This document shows positions 7,736 to 15,991 of a stretch of DNA of 64,000 nucleotides, piece after piece. Where the stretch lies: the NCBI GenBank assembly GCA_050953425.1, contig JBMNMQ010000007.1, positions 496,001 through 560,000 of the forward strand. Direction: 5' to 3'. Below the pieces are notes generated by a model that saw only the letters and a program-made list of their open reading frames with translations, did not search any database and had not been told where the DNA came from. The stretch is from RUG100 sp050953425. GTDB taxonomy: Bacteria > Bacillota > Clostridia > Peptostreptococcales > Anaerovoracaceae. How positions within the stretch are numbered: the first letter of the stretch is position 1; the number at the start of each line of letters is the position of its first letter. The translations under genes were made by a program, and so were the position numbers.

Positions 7736-9127
7736 ATGAAGAAGGAAAAGGCAGCTGATAAAGCTGAGATATATAAGAACAAAAAAGCGCTGGTCGTGGG
7801 GCTGGGGACCTCGGGCATCGCGGCCTGTCAGGCGCTGCTGGCGCTGGGCGCCGACGTCAGTGTGCAGGATGCAAAAAAGGAAAGCGAGATCGACGCGAAT
7901 GTGCTCGCCTGGCTGAAAGATCAGCACATCACCTGCTGTTTCGGCCGCGCACCGGAAGAGATCGAAGCCTTTGATCTCATCGTGCCCAGCCCCGGTGTAC
8001 CGCTGCAGCTGCCTTTTCTGCAGCAGGCGGCCGCGGCCGGCGTGCCGCTGATGGGCGAGCTGGAAATTGCCTGGCGTCTCGGACGCGGCCATTTTGCCGC
8101 CATCACCGGCACCAACGGCAAGACCACGACGACCTCGCTGGTCGGAGAGATGTTCCGCGCCGGCGGCTTTGACACGCGCGTGGTCGGCAACATCGGCGTC
8201 GCCGTGATCAGCGAAGCGATGAAGGCCGACGAGGACACCTGGCTGATCACCGAGACCAGCAGCTTCCAGCTGGAGACGATCCACGACTTCAGGCCGGAGG
8301 TGTCGGCCATCCTCAACATCACCCCGGACCATCTCGACCGCCACGGCTCCCTGGAGAACTACAGCCGCGCCAAGGCGCGGATTTTCGAAAACCAGGAACG
8401 CGGCGACTACGTGGTGATGAACTTTGACGACAGGGAAAGCTTTCGCCTGGCTTCTTCCGCGCGGGCGACGCTGGTGCCGTTCAGCAGAAAGGAAAAGCTG
8501 CCGTTCGGAGCCTTTGTCAAAAACGACCGCATCGTGATCCGCAACCACGAGGAGGAGACGATTGATTTCTGCGGCGTCGACGAGCTGCAGATCCCCGGCA
8601 GCCACAATCTCGAAAATGCCCTCGCGGCGACGGCGATCGCCTATTTCGCCGGCGTGGATCCGCAGGCTGTGAGCAAGGCGCTGCGCTCGTTCACCGGTGT
8701 GCCGCACCGCATCGAATACTGCGGCACCGTCGACGGCGTGCGCTATGTCAATGATTCCAAGGGCACCAACCCCGATGCCGCGATCAAGGCCATCGAGGCG
8801 ATCAAGGGCGATCTGATTCTGATTGCCGGCGGCTACGACAAGGATGCCGATTTCGGCATGCTGATCGATGCCTTCGGCACCAAGGTGCGGCATGTGGTGC
8901 TCCTCGGCGCGACCGCTTCCAAGATCAAGATCGCAGCCGAGAACAAGGGCTATACGCATACAACCATCATGAAGGACATGGAGGACTGCGTGCGCGAGGC
9001 GGCGCGCCTGGCCCGGCCGGGCGATACGGTGCTGCTCTCGCCGGCCTGCGCCAGCTGGGACATGTATGAGAACTTTGAGCAGCGCGGCGATCACTTCCGC
9101 CAATGCGTGGAGGAACTGGAGAGGTAA
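7736..9127 (+). CDS. murD: UDP-MurNAc-L-alanine--D-glutamate ligase
   Basis: Cytoplasmic ligase that adds D-glutamate to UDP-MurNAc-L-alanine. The N-terminal nucleotide-sugar-binding domain begins VVGLGTSGIAACQALLALG. The P-loop is TGTNGKTTTTSLVG, followed by NITPDHLDRH and the C-terminal block NDSKGTNPDAAIKA. The 463-residue length is normal. The ATG is preceded by AAAGGAGGAAAAC, the strongest ribosome-binding site of the cluster, after a 71-base gap from mraY. Its stop overlaps the ftsW start as TAATG. Confidence 0.96.
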   Translation: MKKEKAADKAEIYKNKKALVVGLGTSGIAACQALLALGADVSVQDAKKESEIDANVLAWLKDQHITCCFGRAPEEIEAFDLIVPSPGVPLQLPFLQQAAAAGVPLMGELEIAWRLGRGHFAAITGTNGKTTTTSLVGEMFRAGGFDTRVVGNIGVAVISEAMKADEDTWLITETSSFQLETIHDFRPEVSAILNITPDHLDRHGSLENYSRAKARIFENQERGDYVVMNFDDRESFRLASSARATLVPFSRKEKLPFGAFVKNDRIVIRNHEEETIDFCGVDELQIPGSHNLENALAATAIAYFAGVDPQAVSKALRSFTGVPHRIEYCGTVDGVRYVNDSKGTNPDAAIKAIEAIKGDLILIAGGYDKDADFGMLIDAFGTKVRHVVLLGATASKIKIAAENKGYTHTTIMKDMEDCVREAARLARPGDTVLLSPACASWDMYENFEQRGDHFRQCVEELER

Positions 9128-10422
9128 TGACGGAACGGCGGCAGAACAGAGCAGGAATGCGGCCGAAGACGGCCGGAACGCGTGCGCGGCAGACGGCGGC
9201 GCCGCATTCGCGGCTGCGGACGACGGGCACAAGCCGGCGCGGGGGAGCTGATTTTCTCTTTTTCATCCTCACCCTCGGACTGGTGATTTTCGGCGTCATC
9301 ATGGTCTTCAGCGCCAGCTACTACAATTCGCTGAACAACAGCGGCAATCCCTACACGTATCTGCTGCGCGAGCTCTTTTTCGCCGTCACCGGCTTTGCAC
9401 TGATGATGGCCGCGGCGCTCTTTGACTATCACAAATACCGCAAGGCGGCGGTGCCGTTCCTGCTGCTCGTGATCGTCCTGCTGGTGCTGGTGCTGACACC
9501 GCTCGGCATTGAGACCAACGGCGCCAAGCGCTGGCTCGGCTACGGCGCTTTTACGATTATGCCCGGCGAACTGGCCAAGCTGGCGGCGATCTTTTTCTGC
9601 GCCCGCTTTTTCAGCGAAAAGCCCGACCGCATTGTCTCCCCGGTCCGCGGCATCCTGCCGATGCTGCTGCTGGGCGGCGTGATGGGCTTTCTGATCATGC
9701 AGCAGCCGAACATGTCGACGGCGATCACGGTGATCGGCATCATCCTCGTCATCATGTTCGTGGCCGGTCTGCACTACAAATACCTGATCGGGCTCCTGGT
9801 GCTGATCTTCTTTGCCGCGCTGGGACTGATCTTCGGCGATTCGGAGGGCTACCGGCGCCGGCGGGTGACGTCCTTCCTCGACCCCTTCGCCAATCCGACC
9901 GACGACAATTACCAGGTGCGGCAGTCGCTGGAGGCGCTCGGCTCCGGCGGGCTCTTCGGTCTCGGCCTCGGGCACAGCGTGCAGAAGACGCTCTATCTGC
10001 CGGAACCGCAGAACGACTTCATTCTCGCCATCATCGGCGAGGAGCTCGGCTATATCGGTGTCCTCGTGCTGATGGTCGTTTATGTGCTGCTGATCTGGCG
10101 CGGCATCAAAATCGCCATGGAAGCGGAGGATCGGTTCGGAACACTGCTTGCATCGGGTATCATCGGTATGATAGGATTACAGGTAGTACTCAACGTCGCG
10201 GTCGTCACCTCCTCGATGCCGCCCACCGGCGTGATCCTGCCGTTCGTCAGCTACGGCGGCAACGCCCTGTGGATCTGCATGTTTGCGGCCGGGGTGATGC
10301 TCAACATCTCCCGCAGCAGCAAAAAGAAGACCGTGCAGGCACCGGATGCGGCCGGCGGGACGACAGACCGGCAGCGGCGCTCGCGGCTGCAGGAACGGCG
10401 GCAGCGGAGCGAACAGCGCTGA
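9127..10422 (+). CDS. ftsW: Septal peptidoglycan glycosyltransferase FtsW (SEDS family)
   Basis: Membrane polymerase that makes septal glycan strands from lipid II with its partner PBP. About ten hydrophobic segments follow a basic 40-residue N-terminus. SEDS blocks are present: IMVFSASYYNS, GAKRWLGYG, a QSLEALGSGGLFGLGLG loop and PPTGVILPFVSYGGNA. The start at 9127 (MTERRQN) forms TAATG with the murD stop; an open frame extends eight codons further upstream. The C-terminus is basic and polar. 431 residues. Confidence 0.95.
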   Translation: MTERRQNRAGMRPKTAGTRARQTAAPHSRLRTTGTSRRGGADFLFFILTLGLVIFGVIMVFSASYYNSLNNSGNPYTYLLRELFFAVTGFALMMAAALFDYHKYRKAAVPFLLLVIVLLVLVLTPLGIETNGAKRWLGYGAFTIMPGELAKLAAIFFCARFFSEKPDRIVSPVRGILPMLLLGGVMGFLIMQQPNMSTAITVIGIILVIMFVAGLHYKYLIGLLVLIFFAALGLIFGDSEGYRRRRVTSFLDPFANPTDDNYQVRQSLEALGSGGLFGLGLGHSVQKTLYLPEPQNDFILAIIGEELGYIGVLVLMVVYVLLIWRGIKIAMEAEDRFGTLLASGIIGMIGLQVVLNVAVVTSSMPPTGVILPFVSYGGNALWICMFAAGVMLNISRSSKKKTVQAPDAAGGTTDRQRRSRLQERRQRSEQR

Positions 10423-10460
10423 CGCGGCGAAAGAGCAGATACCAGGAAAAGAGGCGTGTC

Positions 10461-11558
10461 ATGCGAGTGATTATGACGGGCGGCGGCACCGGCGGCCACA
10501 TCTATCCGGCCATTGCCATCGCCGATAAAATTCGGGATCGGGGCGACGATCACACGGAGATACTCTTCGTCGGCACCGAACACGGTCTGGAGCGGGAACT
10601 GGTGCCCGCACGCGGCTACCCGATCCGCTTCATTACGGTCCGCGGCCTCGACCGGCGGCGGCCGCTGCGCAATATCAAAGTGATGCTGGACTACAACAAG
10701 GGGCACCGTCAGGCCAAGAAGATCCTCGAGGAATTCCGGCCCGACTGCGTCATCGGCACCGGCGGCTATGTCTGCGGCCCGGTCGTGCGGGCGGCCGCGG
10801 CGATGGGCATCCGCTGCTATATCCAGGAACAGAATGCCTATCCCGGACTGACCAACCGGCTGCTGGAACGCAGCGTCGAAAACGTCTTCCTCGGCTTTGA
10901 AGAGGCGGGGCGGTATTTCAAGCATCCGGAAAAGCACATCGTGACCGGCAACCCGGTGCGGGCCGAGTTCTTTACGGCCAGCCCGACGGCTTCGCGCCAG
11001 CGGCTCGGCGTCGAGCCGGATCAGTTCATGCTCCTCGCCTTCGGCGGCAGCCAGGGCGCCGGCCGGGTGAACCGGGCGATGATCGATACCATCATCCGCT
11101 ACAACGGCGTTTCCCGGGTGCAGATCTTCTTCGCCACCGGCAGTTCCTACTATCAGCCGGTGCGCCGGGAACTGCAGGACCACGGCGTCGAGCTGGCCGA
11201 CAACATCCATATCGTCGAGTACATCGAGGATATGGCGACGTACCTTTCGGCCTGCGATCTGGTCGTCAGCCGCAGCGGCGCACTGACGGTCTCGGAGATC
11301 ACCATCTGCGGCAAGCCGTCGATCCTGATCCCGTCGCCGAATGTGACCGGCGATCATCAGACGTTCAACGCCCGCGCCCTCTCCGACAAGGGAGCGGCGA
11401 TTCTGATGAAGGAAGAGCAGCTGGAGGACAACCGGCTCTATCTGGAAATCGAGCGCCTGCGGCAGGATCCCGCCTACCTCGAAGGGATGGCCGGGCAGTG
11501 CCGGCGGGCGGCCATGCCGGATTCCGCCGACATTATCTACTATACACTGATTACTTAG
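10461..11558 (+). CDS. murG: Lipid II synthase, UDP-GlcNAc transferase
   Basis: Peripheral membrane GT-B glycosyltransferase that adds GlcNAc to lipid I to give lipid II. The N-terminal loop GGGTGGHIYPA, the middle block QEQNAYPGLTNRLL, and the donor-site blocks GGSQGA and SRSGALTVSEIT are visible. The start at 10461 has GAGG upstream and gives the canonical MRVIMTGGG opening; the frame is open further 5' but overlaps ftsW. 365 residues. Confidence 0.96.
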   Translation: MRVIMTGGGTGGHIYPAIAIADKIRDRGDDHTEILFVGTEHGLERELVPARGYPIRFITVRGLDRRRPLRNIKVMLDYNKGHRQAKKILEEFRPDCVIGTGGYVCGPVVRAAAAMGIRCYIQEQNAYPGLTNRLLERSVENVFLGFEEAGRYFKHPEKHIVTGNPVRAEFFTASPTASRQRLGVEPDQFMLLAFGGSQGAGRVNRAMIDTIIRYNGVSRVQIFFATGSSYYQPVRRELQDHGVELADNIHIVEYIEDMATYLSACDLVVSRSGALTVSEITICGKPSILIPSPNVTGDHQTFNARALSDKGAAILMKEEQLEDNRLYLEIERLRQDPAYLEGMAGQCRRAAMPDSADIIYYTLIT

Positions 11559-11567
11559 GAGCGGCGC

Positions 11568-12608
11568 ATGGACGAGCGCAGGGATAAGAAAGAAGAACAG
11601 CGGAAAACTGCGCCGGTCACGCCGCCGGACACCCGAAGTTTTGAGGAAAAGTACGGCCGCGAGATGGCGGAGAGCCTGCAGGCGATGCATCGCCGCGAAG
11701 AGCGCGACGGCACCGACGCGGAAGCGGAGAACGCCGGAACCGGCGGCGCCGCGTGCGACAGCGCGGAGGAAACGGCCGGCGGTCAGACGGCCGGCGATGC
11801 CATGCCGGCGGAGAACGGCGCAAGCGGCAGCGGAACCGGGGCGGAATCGCCCGGCGTGCGCCGGCGGCCGCACAAAAAGCGGAGGAAAAAACATGGCTTT
11901 CTCTGGTTCTGCATCATCTGCGCGCTGCTGGCCGGCGGCCTTGTCTTTCTCAATTCCTCCTATTTTTCGGTGGAAAAAATCACCGTGCGCGGCTGCGAGA
12001 CCTGCAGCGCCGACTGGGTCGTGAAAAAATCCGGCGTCAGGACCGGCGCCCACGGCAGCAACCTCTTTCGCGTGCGCGGCAGCAGGGTGAAGGCCCGGCT
12101 GACCGAGAACCCCTATATCCAGGACGTCTCGCTGCAGCGCAAGCCGCCGCACGAGCTGGTGATCCGCCTCGTCGAGCGCAAGGAAACGGCTTATCTGCCC
12201 TACGGCAGCAAGTATATCGTCATCAACCAGAACGGCGTCGTTCTCAGGGTCACTGCGAAGGAACCGGAGCTGACCCGTCTCGACGGCATCACGATCAAAA
12301 CCCTGAAAGAGGGAGAAAAGCTGGGCACCGCCGAAACCGACCGCCTGCACAAGGCGCTCGGAGTGCTGCGGGCGATGCGCAAGAGCGAGATCTTCTTCAA
12401 GCGCCTGACTGTCAGCAAGGTCTATATGAACGCCTATATCTACGATGACCTGGTCTGCCGCGGCACGCCGGCCAATCTGAAGAGGACGCTGCGGGACGGG
12501 TCGCTGCCGGATATTGTCTACGATCTCTACAAAAAGAAGATCAAGAAGGGCACGATCAACATCGGCAGCGGCAATTACATTTCCTACAGCCCCAAGGTGG
12601 CGCAGTAG
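11568..12608 (+). CDS. divIB: Cell division protein DivIB/FtsQ
   Basis: Bitopic divisome protein that works with FtsL and DivIC. The 346 residues comprise a long charged, low-complexity cytoplasmic N-terminus (about 110 residues), a basic cluster RRPHKKRRKKHG, one membrane span (WFCIICALLAGGLVFL), a POTRA domain starting SSYFSVEKITVRG with NPYIQDVSLQRKPPHELVI, and a beta/gamma region. It lies nine bases after murG. The N-terminal extension is longer than in most homologues. It is the last gene before the separate ftsZ promoter. Confidence 0.92.
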   Translation: MDERRDKKEEQRKTAPVTPPDTRSFEEKYGREMAESLQAMHRREERDGTDAEAENAGTGGAACDSAEETAGGQTAGDAMPAENGASGSGTGAESPGVRRRPHKKRRKKHGFLWFCIICALLAGGLVFLNSSYFSVEKITVRGCETCSADWVVKKSGVRTGAHGSNLFRVRGSRVKARLTENPYIQDVSLQRKPPHELVIRLVERKETAYLPYGSKYIVINQNGVVLRVTAKEPELTRLDGITIKTLKEGEKLGTAETDRLHKALGVLRAMRKSEIFFKRLTVSKVYMNAYIYDDLVCRGTPANLKRTLRDGSLPDIVYDLYKKKIKKGTINIGSGNYISYSPKVAQ

Positions 12609-12750
12609 TGACGGCAGCGCAGCCGGGCCGGCGCGGCGGCAGAACCGGCGCGGCGGCCGGACAGCAGGCCCAGCGGGACAGGCGGCGGCGACCGCCGCTG
12701 CACCTCGATGAAGCCGCAAAAACAACCCCGCAAAACATCGGGCAAAAAAC

Positions 12751-12779
12751 TGTGCAGAATCGGGGTTTTATGATATAAT
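12751..12779 (+). promoter_or_regulatory. Promoter of ftsZ
   Basis: An extended -10, TGATATAAT (TATAAT at 12774-12779), lies 17 bases after a weak -35 TGTGCA (12751-12756) and about 45 bases before the ftsZ start. An inverted pair AACCCCG (12724-12730) and CGGGGTT (12761-12767) brackets the -35 and could be an operator or a weak end signal for the divIB transcript. Confidence 0.75.
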
Positions 12780-12824
12780 CAAAGAGATTTTGAAAATCAG
12801 CCTATGGCGGGAGGAATGTCATAC

Positions 12825-14099
12825 ATGTTGCAATTCGAAAAGAGTGAAAGCGGCAGCGCCAAGATCATTGTCATCGGAATCGGAGGCGGCGGCTGCAATG
12901 CCGTCAACAGAATGATCGATGCCAATCTCAAGGGCATCAATTTTCTGGCCATCAATACCGACAAGCAGGCACTCGGTTCCTGCAAGGCCGAGAACAAGCT
13001 GCAGATCGGCGAAAAGCTGACCAAGGGGCTCGGTGCCGGCGGCAATCCGGAAATCGGCCAGAAGTCGGCCGAGGAGAACGCCGAGGACATCGGCCAGCGG
13101 CTGCAGGGCGCGGAGATGGTCTTCGTCACTGCCGGCATGGGCGGCGGCACCGGCACCGGCGCCGCGCCGATCATCGCCAAGGTGGCCAAGGACATGGGCA
13201 TTCTCACCGTCGCGGTGGTCACGCGTCCGTTCTCGTTTGAGGGCAGAAAGCGCGCCGAACACGCCGAACTGGGCATCAATTTCCTCAAGAACTACGTCGA
13301 TTCCATCGTCGTGGTTCCCAACGACAAGCTGCTGGAGGTTGCCGAAGACGACACCACCTTCATGGAGGCCTTCAACATGGCCGACGAAGTGCTCAAGCAG
13401 GGCGTCCGCGGCATCACCGATCTGATCGCCGAGGAGGGCCTGATCAACCTCGACTTCGCCGACGTCGAGACCGTCATGCGCGACCGCGGCGTGGCCCACA
13501 TGGGCATCGGTACCGGCAAGGGCGACGACAAGGTCAGACATGCCGTCAAGTCCGCGATCGAGAGCCCGCTGCTCGAGACCACGGTGGCCGGCGCCAAGGC
13601 CATTCTGCTCAACGTCACCGGCGGCTACGACATGAGCATGATGGATGTCAACGAAGCGGCGCAGCAGGTTCAGAGCGTCGCCGACAAGGATGCCATCATC
13701 ATCTTCGGTGCGGCGGTCTCCGAGGAATTCCAGGATGAAATGAACGTCACGGTCATCGCCACCGGCTTTGAAAACGAACCGGCCAACTTCGTCGACAACG
13801 ATCCTTTGAGCGGAGAGGCGGACGACGAGACGGCCGCGCAGGCGGAAGGCTTCGCGGCGCAGCCGGGCGGTGCGGCCGCACCGCAGAGCACCGGCTTTGC
13901 CGGCGCGGAGAGCACGCCGCAGCCCGAACCGGGAAAGACACCGCCGCAGCCCGCATCCGGGCAGACGCCGCCGCAGCCTGCATCCGGACAGGCGCCGCCT
14001 GCCGGTTCGGCCGCGGAACGGCCGGCGAAAGAGGCGGGCAGAGAGGACAGCCGGGACGGCAGTACAGCGAAATTTGACATCCCGTCCTTCCTGAAATAG
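12825..14099 (+). CDS. ftsZ: Cell division GTPase FtsZ
   Basis: Tubulin-like GTPase that forms the Z ring. GTP-binding signature GGGTGTGAAP, N-terminal VIGIGGGGCNAVNRM and T7-loop NLDFADVETVM are present. The C-terminal linker is rich in Pro, Gln and Ala with three near-copies of a nine-residue PPQPASGQT unit, and it ends in the conserved partner-binding peptide DIPSFLK. Two in-frame ATGs lie upstream (12804, 12816), but GGGAGG at 12809-12814 best serves the ATG at 12825 and gives the usual MLQFE opening. 424 residues. Own promoter and terminator. Confidence 0.97.
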   Translation: MLQFEKSESGSAKIIVIGIGGGGCNAVNRMIDANLKGINFLAINTDKQALGSCKAENKLQIGEKLTKGLGAGGNPEIGQKSAEENAEDIGQRLQGAEMVFVTAGMGGGTGTGAAPIIAKVAKDMGILTVAVVTRPFSFEGRKRAEHAELGINFLKNYVDSIVVVPNDKLLEVAEDDTTFMEAFNMADEVLKQGVRGITDLIAEEGLINLDFADVETVMRDRGVAHMGIGTGKGDDKVRHAVKSAIESPLLETTVAGAKAILLNVTGGYDMSMMDVNEAAQQVQSVADKDAIIIFGAAVSEEFQDEMNVTVIATGFENEPANFVDNDPLSGEADDETAAQAEGFAAQPGGAAAPQSTGFAGAESTPQPEPGKTPPQPASGQTPPQPASGQAPPAGSAAERPAKEAGREDSRDGSTAKFDIPSFLK

Positions 14100-14116
14100 C
14101 GAAGAGGCAGGGAAAC

Positions 14117-14138
14117 AGCCGGCTGATGCCGGCTTTTT
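14117..14138 (+). terminator. Intrinsic terminator after ftsZ
   Basis: AGCCGGC (14117-14123), a TGAT loop and GCCGGCT (14128-14134) form a perfect seven-pair stem followed directly by five T. It ends the ftsZ transcript 18 bases after the stop codon. Confidence 0.9.
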
Positions 14139-14157
14139 CTTACAGCAGGCAGGAAGC

Positions 14158-14943
14158 ATGATTACATCCGCGGACAACAGCCTCGTGCGGCGCAGCCGCC
14201 GGCTGACAAAGAAGAAATACCGCGACCGCACCGGCACCTTTCTCCTCGAGGGAGAAAAGCTGATCGCCGAGGCGGCCGCCGCCGGCCGCGTCGAGTGGAT
14301 CCTCGTCGACGGCGGGCAGGACCGTGCCGCGGCTCTGCGCGCCCGCCACCCCGACTGGCCCGCCGGCCTGCGCATCGCCGATCTCAGCCCCCGGCTCTTT
14401 GCCGGCATCGCGCAGACGGTGACGAGCCAGGGACTGGCGGCCGTGGTGCGCAAAGAGGAGCGGCCGCTGCCGGTCACCGCCGGGAGCAACTACGTCGTTC
14501 TCGACCGGCTGCAGGATCCCGGCAACATCGGCGCCATTCTGCGCACGGCGGAGGCGGCCGGCTTTGCCGGGGCCATCGCGGTGCGCGGCACCGGCGATCT
14601 CTTCGCACCGAAGACGGTGCGCGCCGCCGCCGGCGCGATGCTGCGGCTGCCGACCGCCGTCATGGACGACGCCGACGCCGTCTGCGACTGGCTCGAAGCG
14701 GCCGGCAAGAGAGTGGTGACGACCTCGCTCGACGCCGCGCGGCGCTATGACGAAGTCGATCTGCACCGCGACATCGCGCTCGTCATCGGCAACGAGGGAA
14801 ACGGCATTTCCGCACGCTTTGCGGAGCGCGGACAGATCAGCATAAAAATTCCGATGCAGGGAGCGGTGGAATCGCTGAATGCGGCGGTGGCCGCCGGCAT
14901 CCTCATGTATCAGACGATCAGAAAAGATTCAGTAGAGGAGTAA
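14158..14943 (+). CDS. TrmH/SpoU-family RNA 2'-O-methyltransferase (RlmB-like)
   Basis: SPOUT-class methyltransferase that probably modifies a 23S rRNA or tRNA ribose. An N-terminal substrate-binding domain of about 100 residues (opening MITSADNSLVRRSRRLTKKK) precedes the SpoU domain with its three motifs: DRLQDPGNIGAILRTAEA, ALVIGNEGNGIS and IPMQGAVESLNAAVAAGI, which form the trefoil knot. The position just before pheS is common in Clostridia. The exact target nucleotide cannot be told from sequence. 261 residues, a normal length. Confidence 0.9.
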   Translation: MITSADNSLVRRSRRLTKKKYRDRTGTFLLEGEKLIAEAAAAGRVEWILVDGGQDRAAALRARHPDWPAGLRIADLSPRLFAGIAQTVTSQGLAAVVRKEERPLPVTAGSNYVVLDRLQDPGNIGAILRTAEAAGFAGAIAVRGTGDLFAPKTVRAAAGAMLRLPTAVMDDADAVCDWLEAAGKRVVTTSLDAARRYDEVDLHRDIALVIGNEGNGISARFAERGQISIKIPMQGAVESLNAAVAAGILMYQTIRKDSVEE

Positions 14944-14957
14944 TAAGGGTTAAGACA

Positions 14958-15980
14958 ATGCAGGAAAAAATCAGCAGGATTCTTCAGGAAGCGAAAGAGC
15001 AGATCGCCTCGGCGACTGCCGTCGACGAACTGGAGCAGGCCCGCGTCGCTTTTCTGGGACGCAAGGGGCGGATGACCGAAATCTTCAAATCGATGAGCAA
15101 GCTCGCCAAGGAAGAGAAAAAGCAGATCGGACCGGCGGCCAACAAGGCCCGCGGCGAGATCGAGGCACTCTTTGAAGAGAAATTCGGCGAGCTCAGGGAG
15201 GCCGCCAAGCAGGCGCAGTTCCGCCTCGAGACCATCGACGTCACCGAACCCGGCGAGGACTTTACGCTGGGCGTCGAGCATCCGATTACCATTACCATCG
15301 ACGAACTGACGAAGATCTTCACCGCGATGGGCTACTCGATCGCCGAGGGGCCGCAGGTCGAGACCGTCTTCAACGCTTTCGACGCGCTGAATTCGCCGAA
15401 GAACCACCCCAGCCGCGACCTCACCGACACCTTCTATATCACGAAGGACACGGTGCTGCGGCCGCATACTTCGTCGGTGCAGATCCGCACGCTGCAGTCG
15501 CAGAAGCCGCCGATCAAGGTGATCTCGCCGGGCCGCTGCTTCCGCTGCGATACCCCCGACGCCACCCACTCGCCGATGTTCCATCAGGTCGAGGGCCTGC
15601 TGGTCGACGAGGGCATCACCATGGCCGACCTCAAGGGCACGCTCGACAGCATGGCCAAAAAGCTCTTCGGCACGTCGACGCGCACCAAGTTCCGGCCGCA
15701 CCATTTCCCCTTCACCGAGCCGAGCGCCGAGATGGACGTTTCCTGCTTCAAGTGCGGCGGCAGGGGCTGCAATGTCTGCAAGGGCAGCGGCTGGATCGAG
15801 ATCCTCGGCTGCGGCATGGTGCACCCGAAGGTGCTGGAAGTCGGCGGCATCGACACCGAACGGTATACCGGCTTTGCCTTCGGCATGGGCGTGGAGCGCA
15901 TCGCCATGCTCAAGTACGGCGTGGATGATATCCGTCTCTTTTACGAAAACGACATGCGCTTCATCAATCAGTTCAAATAG
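14958..15980 (+). CDS. pheS: Phenylalanyl-tRNA synthetase alpha subunit
   Basis: Catalytic class II subunit of the heterotetrameric PheRS. An N-terminal coiled coil that binds tRNA-Phe covers about residues 1-85. The catalytic core then shows HPSRDLTDTFYI, the motif 2 region PGRCFRCDTPDATHSPMFHQ and motif 3 GFAFGMGVERIAML. It also has the cysteine-rich CFKCGGRGCNVCKGSGW loop that many bacterial PheS carry. 340 residues. pheT follows after an 11-base gap with AGGAGG. No T-box leader is visible upstream. Confidence 0.97.
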   Translation: MQEKISRILQEAKEQIASATAVDELEQARVAFLGRKGRMTEIFKSMSKLAKEEKKQIGPAANKARGEIEALFEEKFGELREAAKQAQFRLETIDVTEPGEDFTLGVEHPITITIDELTKIFTAMGYSIAEGPQVETVFNAFDALNSPKNHPSRDLTDTFYITKDTVLRPHTSSVQIRTLQSQKPPIKVISPGRCFRCDTPDATHSPMFHQVEGLLVDEGITMADLKGTLDSMAKKLFGTSTRTKFRPHHFPFTEPSAEMDVSCFKCGGRGCNVCKGSGWIEILGCGMVHPKVLEVGGIDTERYTGFAFGMGVERIAMLKYGVDDIRLFYENDMRFINQFK

Positions 15981-15991
15981 GAGGTTCCGGG

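Noticed and set aside
12804..12824. Upstream ATG codons as the ftsZ start
   Set aside because: The ribosome-binding site lies between 12804 and 12825, so it can only serve the later ATG, which also gives the canonical N-terminus.
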